Shown here: piece by piece, positions 1 to 11,414 of the stretch
How the letters are laid out: each line of letters opens with the position of its first letter
Position numbering within the stretch: position 1 is the first letter of the stretch
Assembly (NCBI GenBank): GCA_026419775.2
Contig: JAOPGA020000471.1
Span: 1 to 64,000, forward strand
Reading direction: 5' to 3'
DNA from: Acrasis kona
Lineage: Eukaryota; Heterolobosea; Eutetramitea; Acrasida; Acrasidae
Length of the DNA: 64,000 nucleotides
Notes under the pieces: model-generated
Databases searched by the model: none
The model's input: the letters and a program-made list of their open reading frames with translations, nothing else
Told to the model about the DNA's origin: nothing
Made by a program: the position numbers and the translations under genes

Positions 1-268
1 ACCAAACCCAAACCCAAACCCAAACCCAAACCCAAACCCAAACCCAAAACCCCAAAACCCCAAAACCCCAAAACCCCAAAACCCCAAAACCCCAAAACCC
101 CAAAACCCCAAAACCCCAAAACCCCAAAACCCCAAAACCCCAAACCCAAACCCCAAACCCNCAAACCCAAACCCAAACCCAAACCCAAACCCAAACCCAA
201 ACCCAAACCCAAACCCAAACCCAAACCCAAACCCAAACCCAAACCCAAACCCAAACCCAAAACCAAAG
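1..268. repeat. telomeric repeat tract, C-rich strand
   Basis: The left edge is an uninterrupted C-rich tract, the orientation expected at the left end of a chromosome. Positions 1 to about 46 are CCCAAA units, about 47 to 142 are pure CCCCAAAA units, then a mixed stretch with one N (161) leads back to CCCAAA units that decay at about 262-268. The G-strand is therefore TTTGGG with an internal TTTTGGGG block. The N and the mixed stretch may mark an assembly or basecalling join. Confidence 0.97.
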
Positions 269-293
269 CCCACATCCACCACCAACTAGTTCC

Positions 294-506
294 ATGGCCA
301 CTGACTCGGAGAGCAGTGCCCAAAATCACATGGCACCAGTCAACCTCACTGGAGATGTTAATACTAACACCAATTCTTATAGCGCACGGAGTGCTCTTGG
401 TACGTGTGACGCTTCACGTCACACACAGAATGTACAGGAGTTGAGTGATGAGTTAGACCCTGATGATGCCAATATGGATACGATGGATGATGAGCCATTA
501 CAATGA
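294..506 (+). CDS. subtelomeric hypothetical small ORF
   Basis: A 70-residue ORF starting with ATG 25 bp after the last telomere repeat. The protein is hydrophilic, acidic at its C-terminal half and rich in Asp, Asn, Ser and Thr, with no signal peptide, membrane segment or recognisable motif. It contains a perfect 8-bp inverted repeat (404-424), and the following DNA is hairpin-rich, so it may be chance coding in subtelomeric DNA or the tail of a decayed gene. No function is claimed. Confidence 0.2.
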   Translation: MATDSESSAQNHMAPVNLTGDVNTNTNSYSARSALGTCDASRHTQNVQELSDELDPDDANMDTMDDEPLQ

Positions 507-654
507 ACACGGAAATAGTGCTTCGCACTATTCCCACCAAGTAATGAATGTATTGGTTTATTTTTCCAACTGCTACGCAGTTGTTTTTTTTTTTGAAGAG
601 AACACACGTGTATATTACAATAAAGACTCTGTCAACTGGATCGCCTGCGGCGAT
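404..654. other. cluster of small perfect hairpins in subtelomere
   Basis: Four perfect stem-loops lie within 250 bp: 404-411/417-424 (8-bp stem, 5-nt loop), 514-521/525-532 (8-bp stem, 3-nt loop), 567-573/577-583 (7-bp stem, 3-nt loop, followed by a T-run at 584-594) and 640-645/649-654 (6-bp stem, 3-nt loop). A fifth, looser one (747-751/763-767) lies in the last codons of the neighbouring surface-protein gene. No comparable density was noticed elsewhere in the window. Confidence 0.6.
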
Positions 655-738
655 TTGGATTTTTATCTAGAGATTAAGAGTTCACTTCACTAGTCGCTAC
701 CGCTCCGACAAAGTCAAACACTCTCTTCACCACAAGTC

Positions 739-3700
739 TCATAACCATCGCTCACTTCGTTCGCGATATTGTAGGAAACCCCAGTGCCCCAACCCCATCG
801 CTGTTGCAATATTGTCCTTGTTTAAATTTATGATCAACGTCAAGTCGGAAGCGTTCAAAAAATTTAGTCGAGGCACTGCTTCCAGAAACACGGCATAGTC
901 GGTAGTGTGATTACATGCACAGGTGTAATGATCTTTGGTGCGGTTGACAAGATAGCATCCATCTGATTTCCAAACACTCAGATCTACATCTAAGTATTTA
1001 CATATCGGCTGCACAATGGATGAATTCGAAAAGTTTTGATTTTTGGTATTATTTATTCTGTAGCCAATGTTGAACGTGATGGGCTCGATCAATCCACTAA
1101 TGTTTATGGTATTCTTAGTGGCGTTGATTAGTTTTAAAGTAAAGACGCCACTTGGAATGGTGGTGTTAAAATAGTTGAGTTGAGAGGAAACTATTATGTT
1201 TGAAAATCCATTGTTCAACATAGTAGATGATTGATCGGTGCGAAAGCTAGATGGAAAAGTAACTGATATATTTCTACTTGACGCTGTTGTGCCCAAGATG
1301 GTAGACAAGTCGCTCTTCGCTATTAAAATGGATAGCTTGGGTGAAGACGCTTCAAATTTTGGATTGCCGTCAGAAATGTTTTGAAGGACGTAACTAATAA
1401 TATTATCAACTGCTCGATATGCATTTTGAACTGCTTCTTGTGATGAGCTGTTCGATATGAACAAAATGTCTGATATGATTTGGACTGATTTGATGGCAAT
1501 CTGTTCAATGTAATTGTCCATATTAGCCTGTAGTGCACCACATAGTAATTCCAAGATTTGAGCTCCATCTATGCTATTATCCACATGTGTGTTGTTAAAT
1601 ATCGTGTTGAAATCATTTATAAAGTGAATTATACTGGAAGTGTTTAAAATCTCGTAGAGAGTTGGAGTGTAATCCGCAGATGTTGGGATATTGGAAAAGG
1701 TTGCGACAGGTATGGTAGGTGTTGGGGAAAGAGTTAGAATAGGTGTTGAACAAGTAGGTGTTGTAGTGGAGGTCAACGTTGGAGTTTGTACTGATGCAGG
1801 TGGACTTGGAGTAAGAGTCGAATTAGGAACATGGGTTGGAGCGAGCGTCGCAGTGGAATAATTTGTTGGGCTTGATGTAGGACTTGTTGTTGGGGTAAAT
1901 GTGCGGGTAAATGCCGGAGTGTTTGTTAGAGTAGGAGTTATATATATAGTTGACGTTGGATTGGGACTCGATGTCATGATTGACGTAGCTGTAGGCGTAT
2001 GAGTTGCTGTGGGAGTAGTAGATGAAGTATTTATACTTGGCGTCGGATTGGGTGTTAGAGCTGGGTTTATAGTTTGAGTAGGAGTTGCGGTTGGAGTTAC
2101 AATTGTAGTTTGAGTATGAGTGGGAGTTGCAGTAGATGTAGAGGTGGGTGTTGGCGTTGCTGTAGGAATAGGATATGGTATAAGAGATAGTGTGGAGGTT
2201 GGTGTTGCAGTTGGAGTAGTTGTCGGCGTGCTTTGACAAATCGATCCGAAATAAGGATAACTACAAGTACATTGGTCCACACCTACGCAGCTTCCACGTC
2301 CACCACAAACAGTTACGTTGTTCGATTGCACTCCAAAACAGATTGGATACTGACAAGCACTGCCAGTATATCCACTGTTGCACTGACAAGTGTTCGGCCC
2401 AACGCATGCCCCATTAACACTACAACTACGGTTATCATTTTTAGTTTTTCCATTGCATGCATATACAGAGCAATCACTTCCACCATATCCACTATTACAA
2501 GTACATGTATTATACCCAACGCATGTTCCATTTCCGGAACATACTGCTCCCGTGCTATTGCTAGGTACTCCGTAACAATCAACTATATTACAGCTTGGAC
2601 CATAATAATGATCGCTGCAATTACATAACCCCCCGACAGCTGCATTTACAAAAAGTCCTAAGCACGTTATCCCCGCAGAATCAGATCCTCCATAAAAACC
2701 CATTATTTTTTCATTCACATCAAATACATAACTGTTTGCATTATATATATTACCTGCCACATAATTGTATCCGTTTGATACTGACGCAAAGATACCTGTT
2801 ATACGGTATCCATCATCGAATATAACGAATGAAGTAAAGAAAGCATCCGTTGGTAATTTGTAGTAAGTAGTAGGTGATCCACCACCAGGCATATATATTG
2901 GGCTTGAATAATTAGCAGCAGTTCTTTCGAACTGTAAAGAATCCATCCAAAGTCCTGTCCATACATTCAAAACATCTACTGGATATATAGGGTCTACATC
3001 TTCGAAAAACACGGTATTGGAATCATAGAATCCTACTAGTGGCGTCTTTTGAATGGTAGTTGAATAAATGCAGCTTCCATGAGCGCTACATACGTTAGCG
3101 TCAAGATGTGATAGTGCATTACAATAGAATGTCTCACAGTTTACATCTGAGGCTCCATTCCTGCAAGTACATGCATCTGGATTGGTACATTTACCTCTAC
3201 CAGAGCACACATTGGGATCAGTGTGGTTTTTACCCCAGCACTGATATATGTCACATTCATCTCCACTTGTTCCAGTCTCGCACATACAGTTATCGGGAGA
3301 TGTACAAGTGCCGTGTTGCCCACATACAAAAGAACTCATATAATGCTTTCCAAAGCAATTGTAATCTTGGCAATATGTACTAAAGTAGCCGAACTGACAT
3401 TGACAAGTTTCAGATGCAGTACAATTTCCTTTTGATGAACATACTGTAGGATCGGTTGGAGAAATACCAGCGCAAGAAAAAGATCGGCATTGCGGTCCAA
3501 AGTAATTATCAAGACATACACAACTGTCAGGACCTAAACACAATCCATTAGTTGTACAGCTGCTAATATTGCTCTTCTCTATTCCATTACACTTCCAATT
3601 ATCACAACTGTCTCCATAATAACCAGCCGAACAGGTGCATTTATCAGGAGCTACACAATCTCCATTACCAGAGCATGCATAATAGGAAGGAATATTGTAA

Positions 3701-5947
3701 CAGGAATAAGTCCCACAGTCGACTCCTGAATAACCACTTCGGCATATACAAGTATTTGGTGCAGCACAACTTCCGTGTGATGAGCATACAGTAGGATTGG
3801 TATTGTTTTTTCCGAAACAATGGAATATATCACATCGATCTCCACTTACGGTGAGAGCACACTGACAGTTATTTGGCGATACACACGCACCGAAGCTTCC
3901 GCAACTAGATGAATTAGTACTCGGCAATCCATTACAATTCCAATACTGACATTCACTTCCATAATACCCCGTGCTACAAGAACAATTATTATTGAATATA
4001 CAGGTTCCATGAGAACTACAAACATTAGCTTCGTAGTTGTACTTTCCGTAGCAGTTTACAGTGTCACAGTTTATACCAGTATACCCATCAGTACATACAC
4101 AGCCAGTACCTGGCTGAAGGGTATAGAATCCAAGAGTAGTCATACCAGGAGTGTCATAATTTCCACCTGTTGCATAACTATAATATCCAAACACACCAAC
4201 GATATATTCTCCAGTTCCAAAGTTGATATCTCTCACGTTTGGACCACGATCATTTCCAAACATACCGATACTGCCCAAGCTAGTTGTATACTTGAGTCCA
4301 GTTATGACGTCATAACCTGTATAGTACGTCAATCTAAACTGTGTTACTAATTCATCAGGTGCCAATGTATAATGATAAAAATACGCTGATGTATCAGGTA
4401 TTAGTGAAGTATCACCTCTTCTGTTCGAAATCCAAAACCCGTTGAGGTTGACTCCTGATCCTCCTGCTATTCCATTTATTGATGTATTGTAGAATGTGGA
4501 TCCACTGTCTATTTTGATCTCATTTCCAGTAAAACGTCGTGAACCATAGGGTCCATATGTATTGATAACATTCCCTACAGGGCAGTATCCATGTCCAGAG
4601 CAAACTCTCGAGTCATTATAGGCTATACCTCCACATGCTTTTATACTACAGTCGCTGCCCAGCCCACCTATTGTGCATTCGCATACATTATAATCAGTAC
4701 AAGAACCATAGCCCGAACATACTGATGAGTTGCTGGAAGCAACACCAAAACAGCTAGTAAGCTCACAATTTGAGCCATACATATTAGCTGAACATACACA
4801 TGTGTCTTGAGCAGTACAGATTCCTCTGCTACTGCAAACATTCGTCCTGTTGTATTCTATCCCATTACATTTGTGTAGCTGACACAATGAGCCCCAGTGG
4901 TCTGAATTACAAATACAAACTCCTGCAACGCATGATCCTTGTCCATAGCATACCGTGGGATCTGTAGATCGTGTTCCATTGCAAATAGAGTAATCACAGT
5001 TTGCACCGTAGTAATTTGCTACGCATACGCACTTGTTAACATCTATACATGACCCATATCCAGAGCACACGCTTGGCTTATCTGAACTAATTCCAAAACA
5101 ATTACTTACGTCGCAATTGTAGCCAGTGTGATTAGAATCGCATATACAACCAGTTCCTGGTGCGAGGGTATAAAATCCAAGGTTTGTAATACCATGATTC
5201 GGATAACCATCTATAAATAAATTAAAAGCTTAAATTTAAATATTATTACCTGGCAGATAACTACCAAAAATACCCATCAAGTATTCGTTTGGTGAAAAGT
5301 GCATGACAGCTGACTGTCCATAATACAAACTACCAACACTGTATCCGAAATTGTTCTTTTCCGTTACTATCTTGAAGGAATTAAGATTGGTTGTATCGAC
5401 ACCATAAACATCGCAGAAATATTCCAAATAGGACATGGTGTCAAGTCTTGATAAACTTAAGAAAGTTGTTGTGTATGTCGTCGTGGTTGTTGGGTACATA
5501 GTACCGGTATAGTTAGCTGAAGAAATCCCTATTCTTATTCCACCGACCCAATTGTATTGTTCCGTAACCGTTCTTACTTCAAACCTATCAACAACTCCAG
5601 TCATCTGAAGGTCGGTAAAGTTCGTGACACCATATCCCCAACCAACTGGTCCGTATGTTTTTATAATAGGCGGTGTGCACACTCCGTAGGTAGAGCAGAC
5701 ACTTGGTGAGGTTGAGGGTACACCAGCGCAGGACCACTGTTCACAGTATTGTCCGAAATAAGCAACATTCGAGCAGGTACAAGTATCGGTTGCAGTACAT
5801 AAACCTCTACCGTTACATACAGTAGGGTCCGTATCGGATATTCCTTTCAATGTTAATTAATTCGTGAGCTAATGACTAACCATTACATGTGAGAGCTGTT
5901 ATGAAACCGATGATGCAAAGCAACACGATTAACGTTATACAGTGCAT
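739..5947 (-). CDS. giant EGF-repeat/jacalin-like/GPS surface protein, C-terminus truncated at subtelomere
   Basis: Three exons encode about 1710 residues. Exon 1 (5881-5947) gives a signal peptide (MHCITLIVLLCIIGF...). Introns at 5844-5880 (37 nt) and 5211-5249 (39 nt) join the frames exactly. The product has about 20 tenascin-type EGF modules (CxGxGxC..CxCxxGxxGxxC) interleaved with three jacalin-like beta-prism segments, each ending in a conserved motif (EYLMGIFG, EYIVGVFG, EKIMGFYG). A Thr/Pro/Ser-rich stalk (about residues 1200-1330) follows, then a GAIN-like region and a GPS motif (W...GC...CxCNHTTDYAVFL). In adhesion-type receptors a membrane domain follows the GPS. Here only about 47 residues remain, ending in hairpin-rich subtelomeric DNA (LQYRERSERWL), so the natural C-terminus is probably lost. 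Likely an adhesion or recognition protein; now perhaps secreted or non-functional. Confidence 0.85.
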
Positions 5948-6010
5948 CTAATTTTTATGAGAGTATGGACATATAAGGTTAATTTGCTATTTGGGATAGA
6001 TCAAGTCAAC

Positions 6011-6022
6011 CCCTAATTAGGG
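6011..6022. promoter_or_regulatory. 12-bp palindrome upstream of surface-protein gene
   Basis: CCCTAATTAGGG is a perfect palindrome 64 bp upstream of the start codon at 5947. A half-matching CCTAATTAG lies at about 6039. The position and dyad symmetry suit a dimeric activator site, but nothing else supports this. Confidence 0.25.
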
Positions 6023-6179
6023 TCCGAATCCAATAACCTAATTAGTTGGCTCAACCGATCAACCATCTTTTGTAATGTGAAGTCCTCAACAAGGTCAAGT
6101 TGTAGCATAGCTATCCAATATCAATCTGTTAAATAATGATTTAGGATACCAACAAGAGATAGAGGATGACGATATATAA

Positions 6180-6622
6180 TCACAAGCGCAAATGTTTTAT
6201 TGCCCATTCAATAATTGCATTATTAACGGCAACCTCACCCTTCTCCTTCTGCTTCTTATCCTTCATAATGTCACTTATTAGCTTATTCATCGCAGGGTCA
6301 AACTCGCCCTTGTTCTTTAAAAGTACACTGTACTTCGCTTTTAAGCCATTGACTACCTCACTTCTATATTTCTTATGGCTTCAGGGGAATAGATTTCCTT
6401 ATTGTTACTTATGGCCTCATTAACAACGTCATTAATTGCTGTCTTCAGGTTGTCAGTACCAGTCTTAGCGAGGTTGGCGAGTCCAAACCACTCATTCATG
6501 AAAAAATACAGCCTAAAGCAATTTTCGGTATGGACTTTGTAATAGCGTTGCTGACACATCTCTCCATAGATTATATGGAGGATCAATAAACACACTAATC
6601 GCCACAACATTTTCAGAGCCAT
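6180..6622 (-). CDS. small putative secreted protein
   Basis: Begins with a hydrophobic leader (MLWRLVCLLILHIIYG) typical of a signal peptide. The first reading frame stops at 6353, but removing a GTGAGG...AAAG intron at 6315-6361 (47 nt) restores one frame to the TGA at 6180, giving about 131 residues. The second exon is Lys-rich (IMKDKKQKEKG). The alternative reading is a frameshifted pseudogene. No family was recognised. It is subtelomere-proximal and convergent with nothing obvious. Confidence 0.5.
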
Positions 6623-6660
6623 TACGCATTATAATCACTTGCAACAAGATCAACATCAAA

Positions 6661-7240
6661 CTTCGCTTGGCCTACAACAGATTTAATCCAACATGGTCGT
6701 CCTGAGATATTCTGGTTCCCATTAATCCCATTTCGTTACCAACTCCACTGATCCAATGTCTCGAAACTTTGCGCATTACATCTCAAAGGTAAGTTAATGC
6801 ATTTTCATTTCACTTATGGAGCGTAGAGTCTGGCAAGATGGATGACATTTCAACACACACCCTTCCAAAACTCAACGAGGACTTACACCTACATTTACAT
6901 CAAACCTCGTATACGTTTTCCAACATTACACTACGGAGGTTTCTTGTAATCATCATGGACAACCAAAAAATGTCGCTCCAAACATCACGTCCCTCCACTA
7001 CCGCGAAATTAGACATGTACAACAAATACATTTTAACAACAACCAATTCTATGAAGGATAGACGCTCGGCCACATTATGAAACTTTGCATGTCATACAGC
7101 AGATCCAACATGATGATTCTACCTGTTTCATCCCATTAATCTCATTTCGCTATCAACCCACTTTTTACTGATTATGGCAGTAATCTTTATGCCCAAATGT
7201 AAGTAAAATTGTATTTCCATTTAGAGTCTGGTAAAATGTC
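6661..7240. repeat. diverged direct duplication (two ~170-bp copies)
   Basis: About 6670-6845 and 7095-7235 share ordered blocks: ACAG..AT(TTA)ATCCAACATG, CCATTAATC(C/T)CATTTCG, then TACTGAT or CACTGAT, then GTAAGTTAA/GTAAGTAAA, ATTT(T)CATTT and TAGAGTCTGG(C/T)AA. Copy spacing is about 415 bp. Neither copy carries a convincing ORF. Confidence 0.6.
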
Positions 7241-8096
7241 CACTTCATTGAGAATGTAAAAAATGTAGAAAATAGATATTTAACAAGAAACATTGGTTGC
7301 ATAATCTCAAGATTATAGTGACGCATTAATGGATCCATTGAAAATCTAGAATCCATCTTTGCATCAGAGAATTTGTAATCCCGTCACAAAAGAAGAATCA
7401 GATCGAGCAACAATACGACGGCACAAACATTGTACTTCACGACTATATACTACACTCTTTGGTGCAGATATTAATATTATTGCAGAAGGTGAATGAACAA
7501 ATAAAATAACACTTTCGGCGTCGAAATGTTTGTTAGCGATGCATGGTGGGACTACCGATTATTAAAAATAGAGCATACAGCACTTCATTTAGTTATAAAA
7601 TGAAAAAAGAAGAGTGTATCGAAACACATTGGTCCACATTTACTTCAATATAGTCACAACTAAAATTGTATAGTTCTATAGCCGATGACCGCTACCAATC
7701 CCAAACGAAAATAGAAGGTATTGATTGGAAGGATGGAGAGTCTTATTTGTGTTGAGTTTCAGTGTATCAAATACGTTGGGGTCACAAGTAAGTAGTCGAT
7801 GAACTGTCTGCTTAGGTATTAATGTATTGTGTGAACCGCGTGGAGCTGAAACCTGGGCAGGCACATTCAAGAATTAAATTGAACCTCCATTCATCTATGC
7901 TAGTTTACTTGGTTATACTAGTATGGATACAGTTAAACGTTTTTTAAACAAAATTCCAGTCAAGAAGCCACTTTCAGTGTTGAGAAAGATCTCCACTATA
8001 CTGATCGAAACCTTCTACTCTATCTGGCACTATAATGTTATGAATAAATTTATAAATATTCTATTTATTAATGTACATTAAAACCGATTTGGGTCT
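7241..8096. other. intergenic region without a supported gene
   Basis: AT-rich sequence with only short, compositionally unconvincing ORFs (for example 7676-7870 on the minus strand and a 52-codon plus-strand ORF from 7923). No RNA gene or clear repeat beyond the diverged duplication upstream was seen. Confidence 0.4.
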
Positions 8097-8813
8097 TTAA
8101 GATAAGAATTGTCTACTTCTGCTACTAGTGATTGATCTTGGACTTGATGGAGGTCTAGGACTTAATGTTGATTTTATTTTTGGAAGAGATTTTGTTGCTG
8201 AGCATAATCTATCGAATACTCCTAACGACATGACATTTTTTCTTGGTGTAGTAATCTCGTCAACCTTTTTTTGAAATTTATCACTGATACCATCCAGTTC
8301 AATACGGCCCCAAGCATCGGTAAATGGTTGAGTGCTGATAAATCTATTATCAATCTTGTGTTCTTTTCGAGCGTCCAAATCTCTTGAATTATTGCTATTT
8401 TGGTAGTCATCCAACTGCAATATGTTCCTTTCTTTTGTCATTGATATGTGCTTGTTTGAAGAGCCGACAGATATCGTAAGGTCTGGTAAGGTAACTTTTT
8501 GTAGTGAATCTAAATCTAACTTAAAGTCCCTCTTTTTTGATTGCTTGTCCAGTTCTTTTTGAGAGCCGATTGTCATTCTTCGACTGCTTGGTGATTTATT
8601 CATTATTGATGACAAGTACGAGAAATCTTCGAAGGAGCTAGCTGAAGACTCTGATGGAGAGTTGCAACTTTTGGGCGACCCAGGTTCACTTAATGGTAAT
8701 CCCACACCATCCCTTCTTTTCCGCAAATCTTTGTCCCATACCAACAATCTGTTCTTTTTTTGCTCATGAAGTCGATACAGGATGTTGTCTGTGATAGAGG
8801 TATCGACAAGCAT
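8097..8813 (-). CDS. hypothetical Ser-rich basic protein
   Basis: A 238-residue intron-less ORF. It has Ser/Pro-rich, low-complexity, probably disordered stretches (EPGSPKSCNSPSESSASS near residues 43-60 and SPRPPSSPRS near the C-terminus) and several basic patches with S/T-P sites, as in phosphorylation-regulated scaffolds. No domain was recognised. Its start is 175 bp from the divergent acireductone dioxygenase start, so the two share one upstream region. Confidence 0.6.
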   Translation of the reverse strand: MLVDTSITDNILYRLHEQKKNRLLVWDKDLRKRRDGVGLPLSEPGSPKSCNSPSESSASSFEDFSYLSSIMNKSPSSRRMTIGSQKELDKQSKKRDFKLDLDSLQKVTLPDLTISVGSSNKHISMTKERNILQLDDYQNSNNSRDLDARKEHKIDNRFISTQPFTDAWGRIELDGISDKFQKKVDEITTPRKNVMSLGVFDRLCSATKSLPKIKSTLSPRPPSSPRSITSSRSRQFLS

Positions 8814-8988
8814 GACTTAGTCGAATTTGGTTGAAAGTTGCAAAATATTCCGTAACTAAATTAAATATCTTGTCCAAACTGAATATGCCCTTTCGACCCA
8901 ACTGTAGAAAGTAATTGTGCGAGCGCGCATATGGAAGAATACATAAAAGTAAACTGATTCGTATTGTAAGAAGGTAAACCAAGAAAAG

Positions 8989-9531
8989 ATGAAGGCCTAT
9001 TATCTAGACAACGAACAACAAGTTTCCACCACAGATCTCGATAGAATTGGAGTTCTAAACTGGAAGCTAAATCCAGAGGACTATGAAGAAGATTTGAAGA
9101 AGATTGAGCAGGAAAGAAATTATGGACACAGGTCCATTGTTAATCTGTCCGAGTCAACACTACCCAACTTTGGTGAAATGATGAAGAAATTCTTCGAGGA
9201 ACATCTCCATGAATTTGAAGAAATCCGCTTCATCCTAGATGGAGAAGGTTACTTTGATGTAAGGGAAAAGGACGATAAATGGATCAGAATCGAACTCGTC
9301 AAAGGAGATCTAATAGTGTTGGTAACTAAACATTTTCAAAATTTCACTAAAAACTCATAGCCTGCTGGTATGTACCACCGTTTCACATTGACGGACACCA
9401 AGTATGCTAAAGCCATGAGATTGTTCGTAAACACACAAAAAGAACCAATTTGGACCCCAGTCAATAGAGGAGAAAATTCAGACTCTTTGGAATGCAGGAA
9501 AGAATACCTGAAAACACAATCTGTTAATTAA
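8989..9531 (+). CDS. ADI1: acireductone dioxygenase (methionine salvage)
   Basis: Cupin enzyme that oxidises acireductone to 2-keto-4-methylthiobutyrate and formate in the methionine salvage pathway, normally in the cytosol. Two exons joined by a 39-nt intron (9322-9360) give 167 residues, close to the usual ~180. Hallmarks visible: [11 protein letters not shown] near the N-terminus and the metal-binding HLHEFEE motif (His72, His74, Glu78). The fourth ligand is His117 in AGMYHRF just after the splice, and EPIWTPVNR lies near the end. The stop is 13 bp from the stop of the convergent P450 gene. Confidence 0.95.
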
Positions 9532-9544
9532 AAATCAACTTTTA

Positions 9545-11242
9545 TTAATCTTCTCTTGGAGTGAATACAACACGGATGGGATGAACAGGGTGAAGTGTCA
9601 CCTCGACATCAACCGACAGATCATAGCTCGGGTCTTCCAAAGTTATTTTGTAACAAGAAATCAACCTGGCAAGCACCAAAACGGATTCAATTTTTGCAAA
9701 CCTTCTTCCTATGCAACTTCTGTTTCCGACACCGAACGGCGTGTAAAGTCTTGCTCTCTTTGCATCGAGATCGCTGCCGGGTGGTTCTGATTTCTCCCAT
9801 CTCGAAGGAACAAACTCGTTGGCATCCTTAAAATGTTCTTCGCTGCGGAAGTCATGACTCCAATTGTAAATGACGGAGCAGCCTTTTGGAATGACGTGAT
9901 TCTTAAAAGTAATGTCGGAGTGTATTTTTCTGGTAATACCAACTGCGACAGGATATAAGCGTAGCGTTTCGTCAAAAATGTTATGGATGAACATCAAGTT
10001 TTCTTGATAGTCGTGGTAGTCGAGATTTCTGCTGTTGTAATCTGGTATTTTGTTCTTGATGTATTGGAAGGCCTCCTCTTGTACGTGCTGATACTTTGAA
10101 AGCAAATATAACGCAAACGTTAGAGTGTGTGATGTAGTTTCTATGAATGTGTGAGCGTTTTGTAAGAGTGAAATGTTACCATGACCGGCTACAATAAAGA
10201 TGAAGCAGTTTTCGATGAGTTCGTAAATTGAAAATGAATCTGCTTGGTGGTCGGATGCTCTAATTAACAAGCTTAAAATGTCATTACTTTCGTCGACATC
10301 TTCATCTTGTGAGTTTCTTCTCTTTTCGATGATGGATGAAATCTCTTTGCAGAATAAATCTCTGTTCTGGACGACATTAGTTTTCGTCACATTTCAACTT
10401 ACTTCAATGACTCGTTTGATTGGACCCACTTTGAAATTCCTTCTCAAGAATTTAAAGGGAGTAAGAATGTAAAAAGGAAAAGCATTGATGAGGGATGCAG
10501 TTGAATCTGACAGGGAAACATCCCCACCTTTTGTTTTATTAGTGCAACCAAACTCGTATCCGAACCCTGCGCGTCCCACAACATCAAGTGTGAGAGATGA
10601 CATGTCCTCTGAAATGTTCCTGACGTGGTCTGCATTAATGTTCTTGACCAACTCTGAAACAGTTTTATTTGTGACATCCACAACAGTGGAACTTAGTTTA
10701 TCATCTGTGAATGCAGGATTGAGTAGAAGGCGATGTCTCCTCCATACAGTCTCATCGCTGACGCTAAAAATGTCTGCGCCTCCGAACAGCTCTGATATTC
10801 TATCGCCTCTTAATTCCTCTTTTAAAACTGTTTTTCCTCCCCTCGCTTATACTTTAATGTTGATGGATATTGATGATCGCTTACTTGATATAACTTTGTG
10901 AAATTCGGTATCTGTCACTACAACAATTGCTTGATGACCGAATGCAATCTTGAACACAGATCCATACTTTTTTACTAGTTCGGGCACCTTGGTGAACAAT
11001 ATCTCAGTGTGGGTGTAAAAGTACTTTGAAAGAAGGCTTCTTCTTGTTATAATGAGTGAGGGAATGAACTGATGGAAACCAGGCAAGCCAGATAGTAGTT
11101 TGATGTTATTTAGGTAGTTGATGGCCAACTTGATCTATTTGGAGTTAGAGCGGACTTGGTGCAAATTATGACATACAAAAAGATATGCGATCCATGTGAG
11201 TGTGATGGCCACAAGGCTGAGCAGGATTGTACTGTTACTCAT
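9545..11242 (-). CDS. cytochrome P450
   Basis: Haem-thiolate mono-oxygenase, probably ER-anchored. Four exons code for about 520 residues, with introns at 10367-10402 (36 nt), 10828-10884 (57 nt) and 11135-11176 (42 nt, containing CTAAC). Exon 1 supplies an N-terminal membrane anchor (LLSLVAITLTWIAYLF). The helix-C motif WRRHR is read after the second splice. The K-helix ExxR is ETLR, and the haem loop is FGVGNRSCIGRRFA with the cysteine ligand. The I-helix reads FIVAGHGN, where a Thr is usual, so the usual acid-alcohol pair is altered. Substrate unknown. The stop codon overlaps an AATAAA. Confidence 0.92.
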
Positions 11243-11414
11243 TTTTCAACAATGTGCTCTCCGCTCCGCAACTCCGAAATATGTCACAGCCTAAATCCAT
11301 AAAAGCAACATGATATCTTGTCATTGATAAATAAATCGATTTTACAAACATGAAAAGACGCTCTTGAATATTAACCAGAGAGGTCGATGTTTATTACAAA
11401 TGCCATTAGTAGTA

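Noticed and set aside
1823-2239. Tyr/Ser/Asn-rich minus-strand ORF
   Set aside because: Frame-shifted shadow of the Thr/Pro-rich stalk in the surface-protein gene.
7923-8081. 52-codon plus-strand ORF (MDTVKRFLNK...)
   Set aside because: AT-rich, isolated, no family or splice context; indistinguishable from chance.
8764-8982. 72-residue minus-strand ORF with hydrophobic start
   Set aside because: Begins without a clear ATG, overlaps the 238-residue gene and has no motif.
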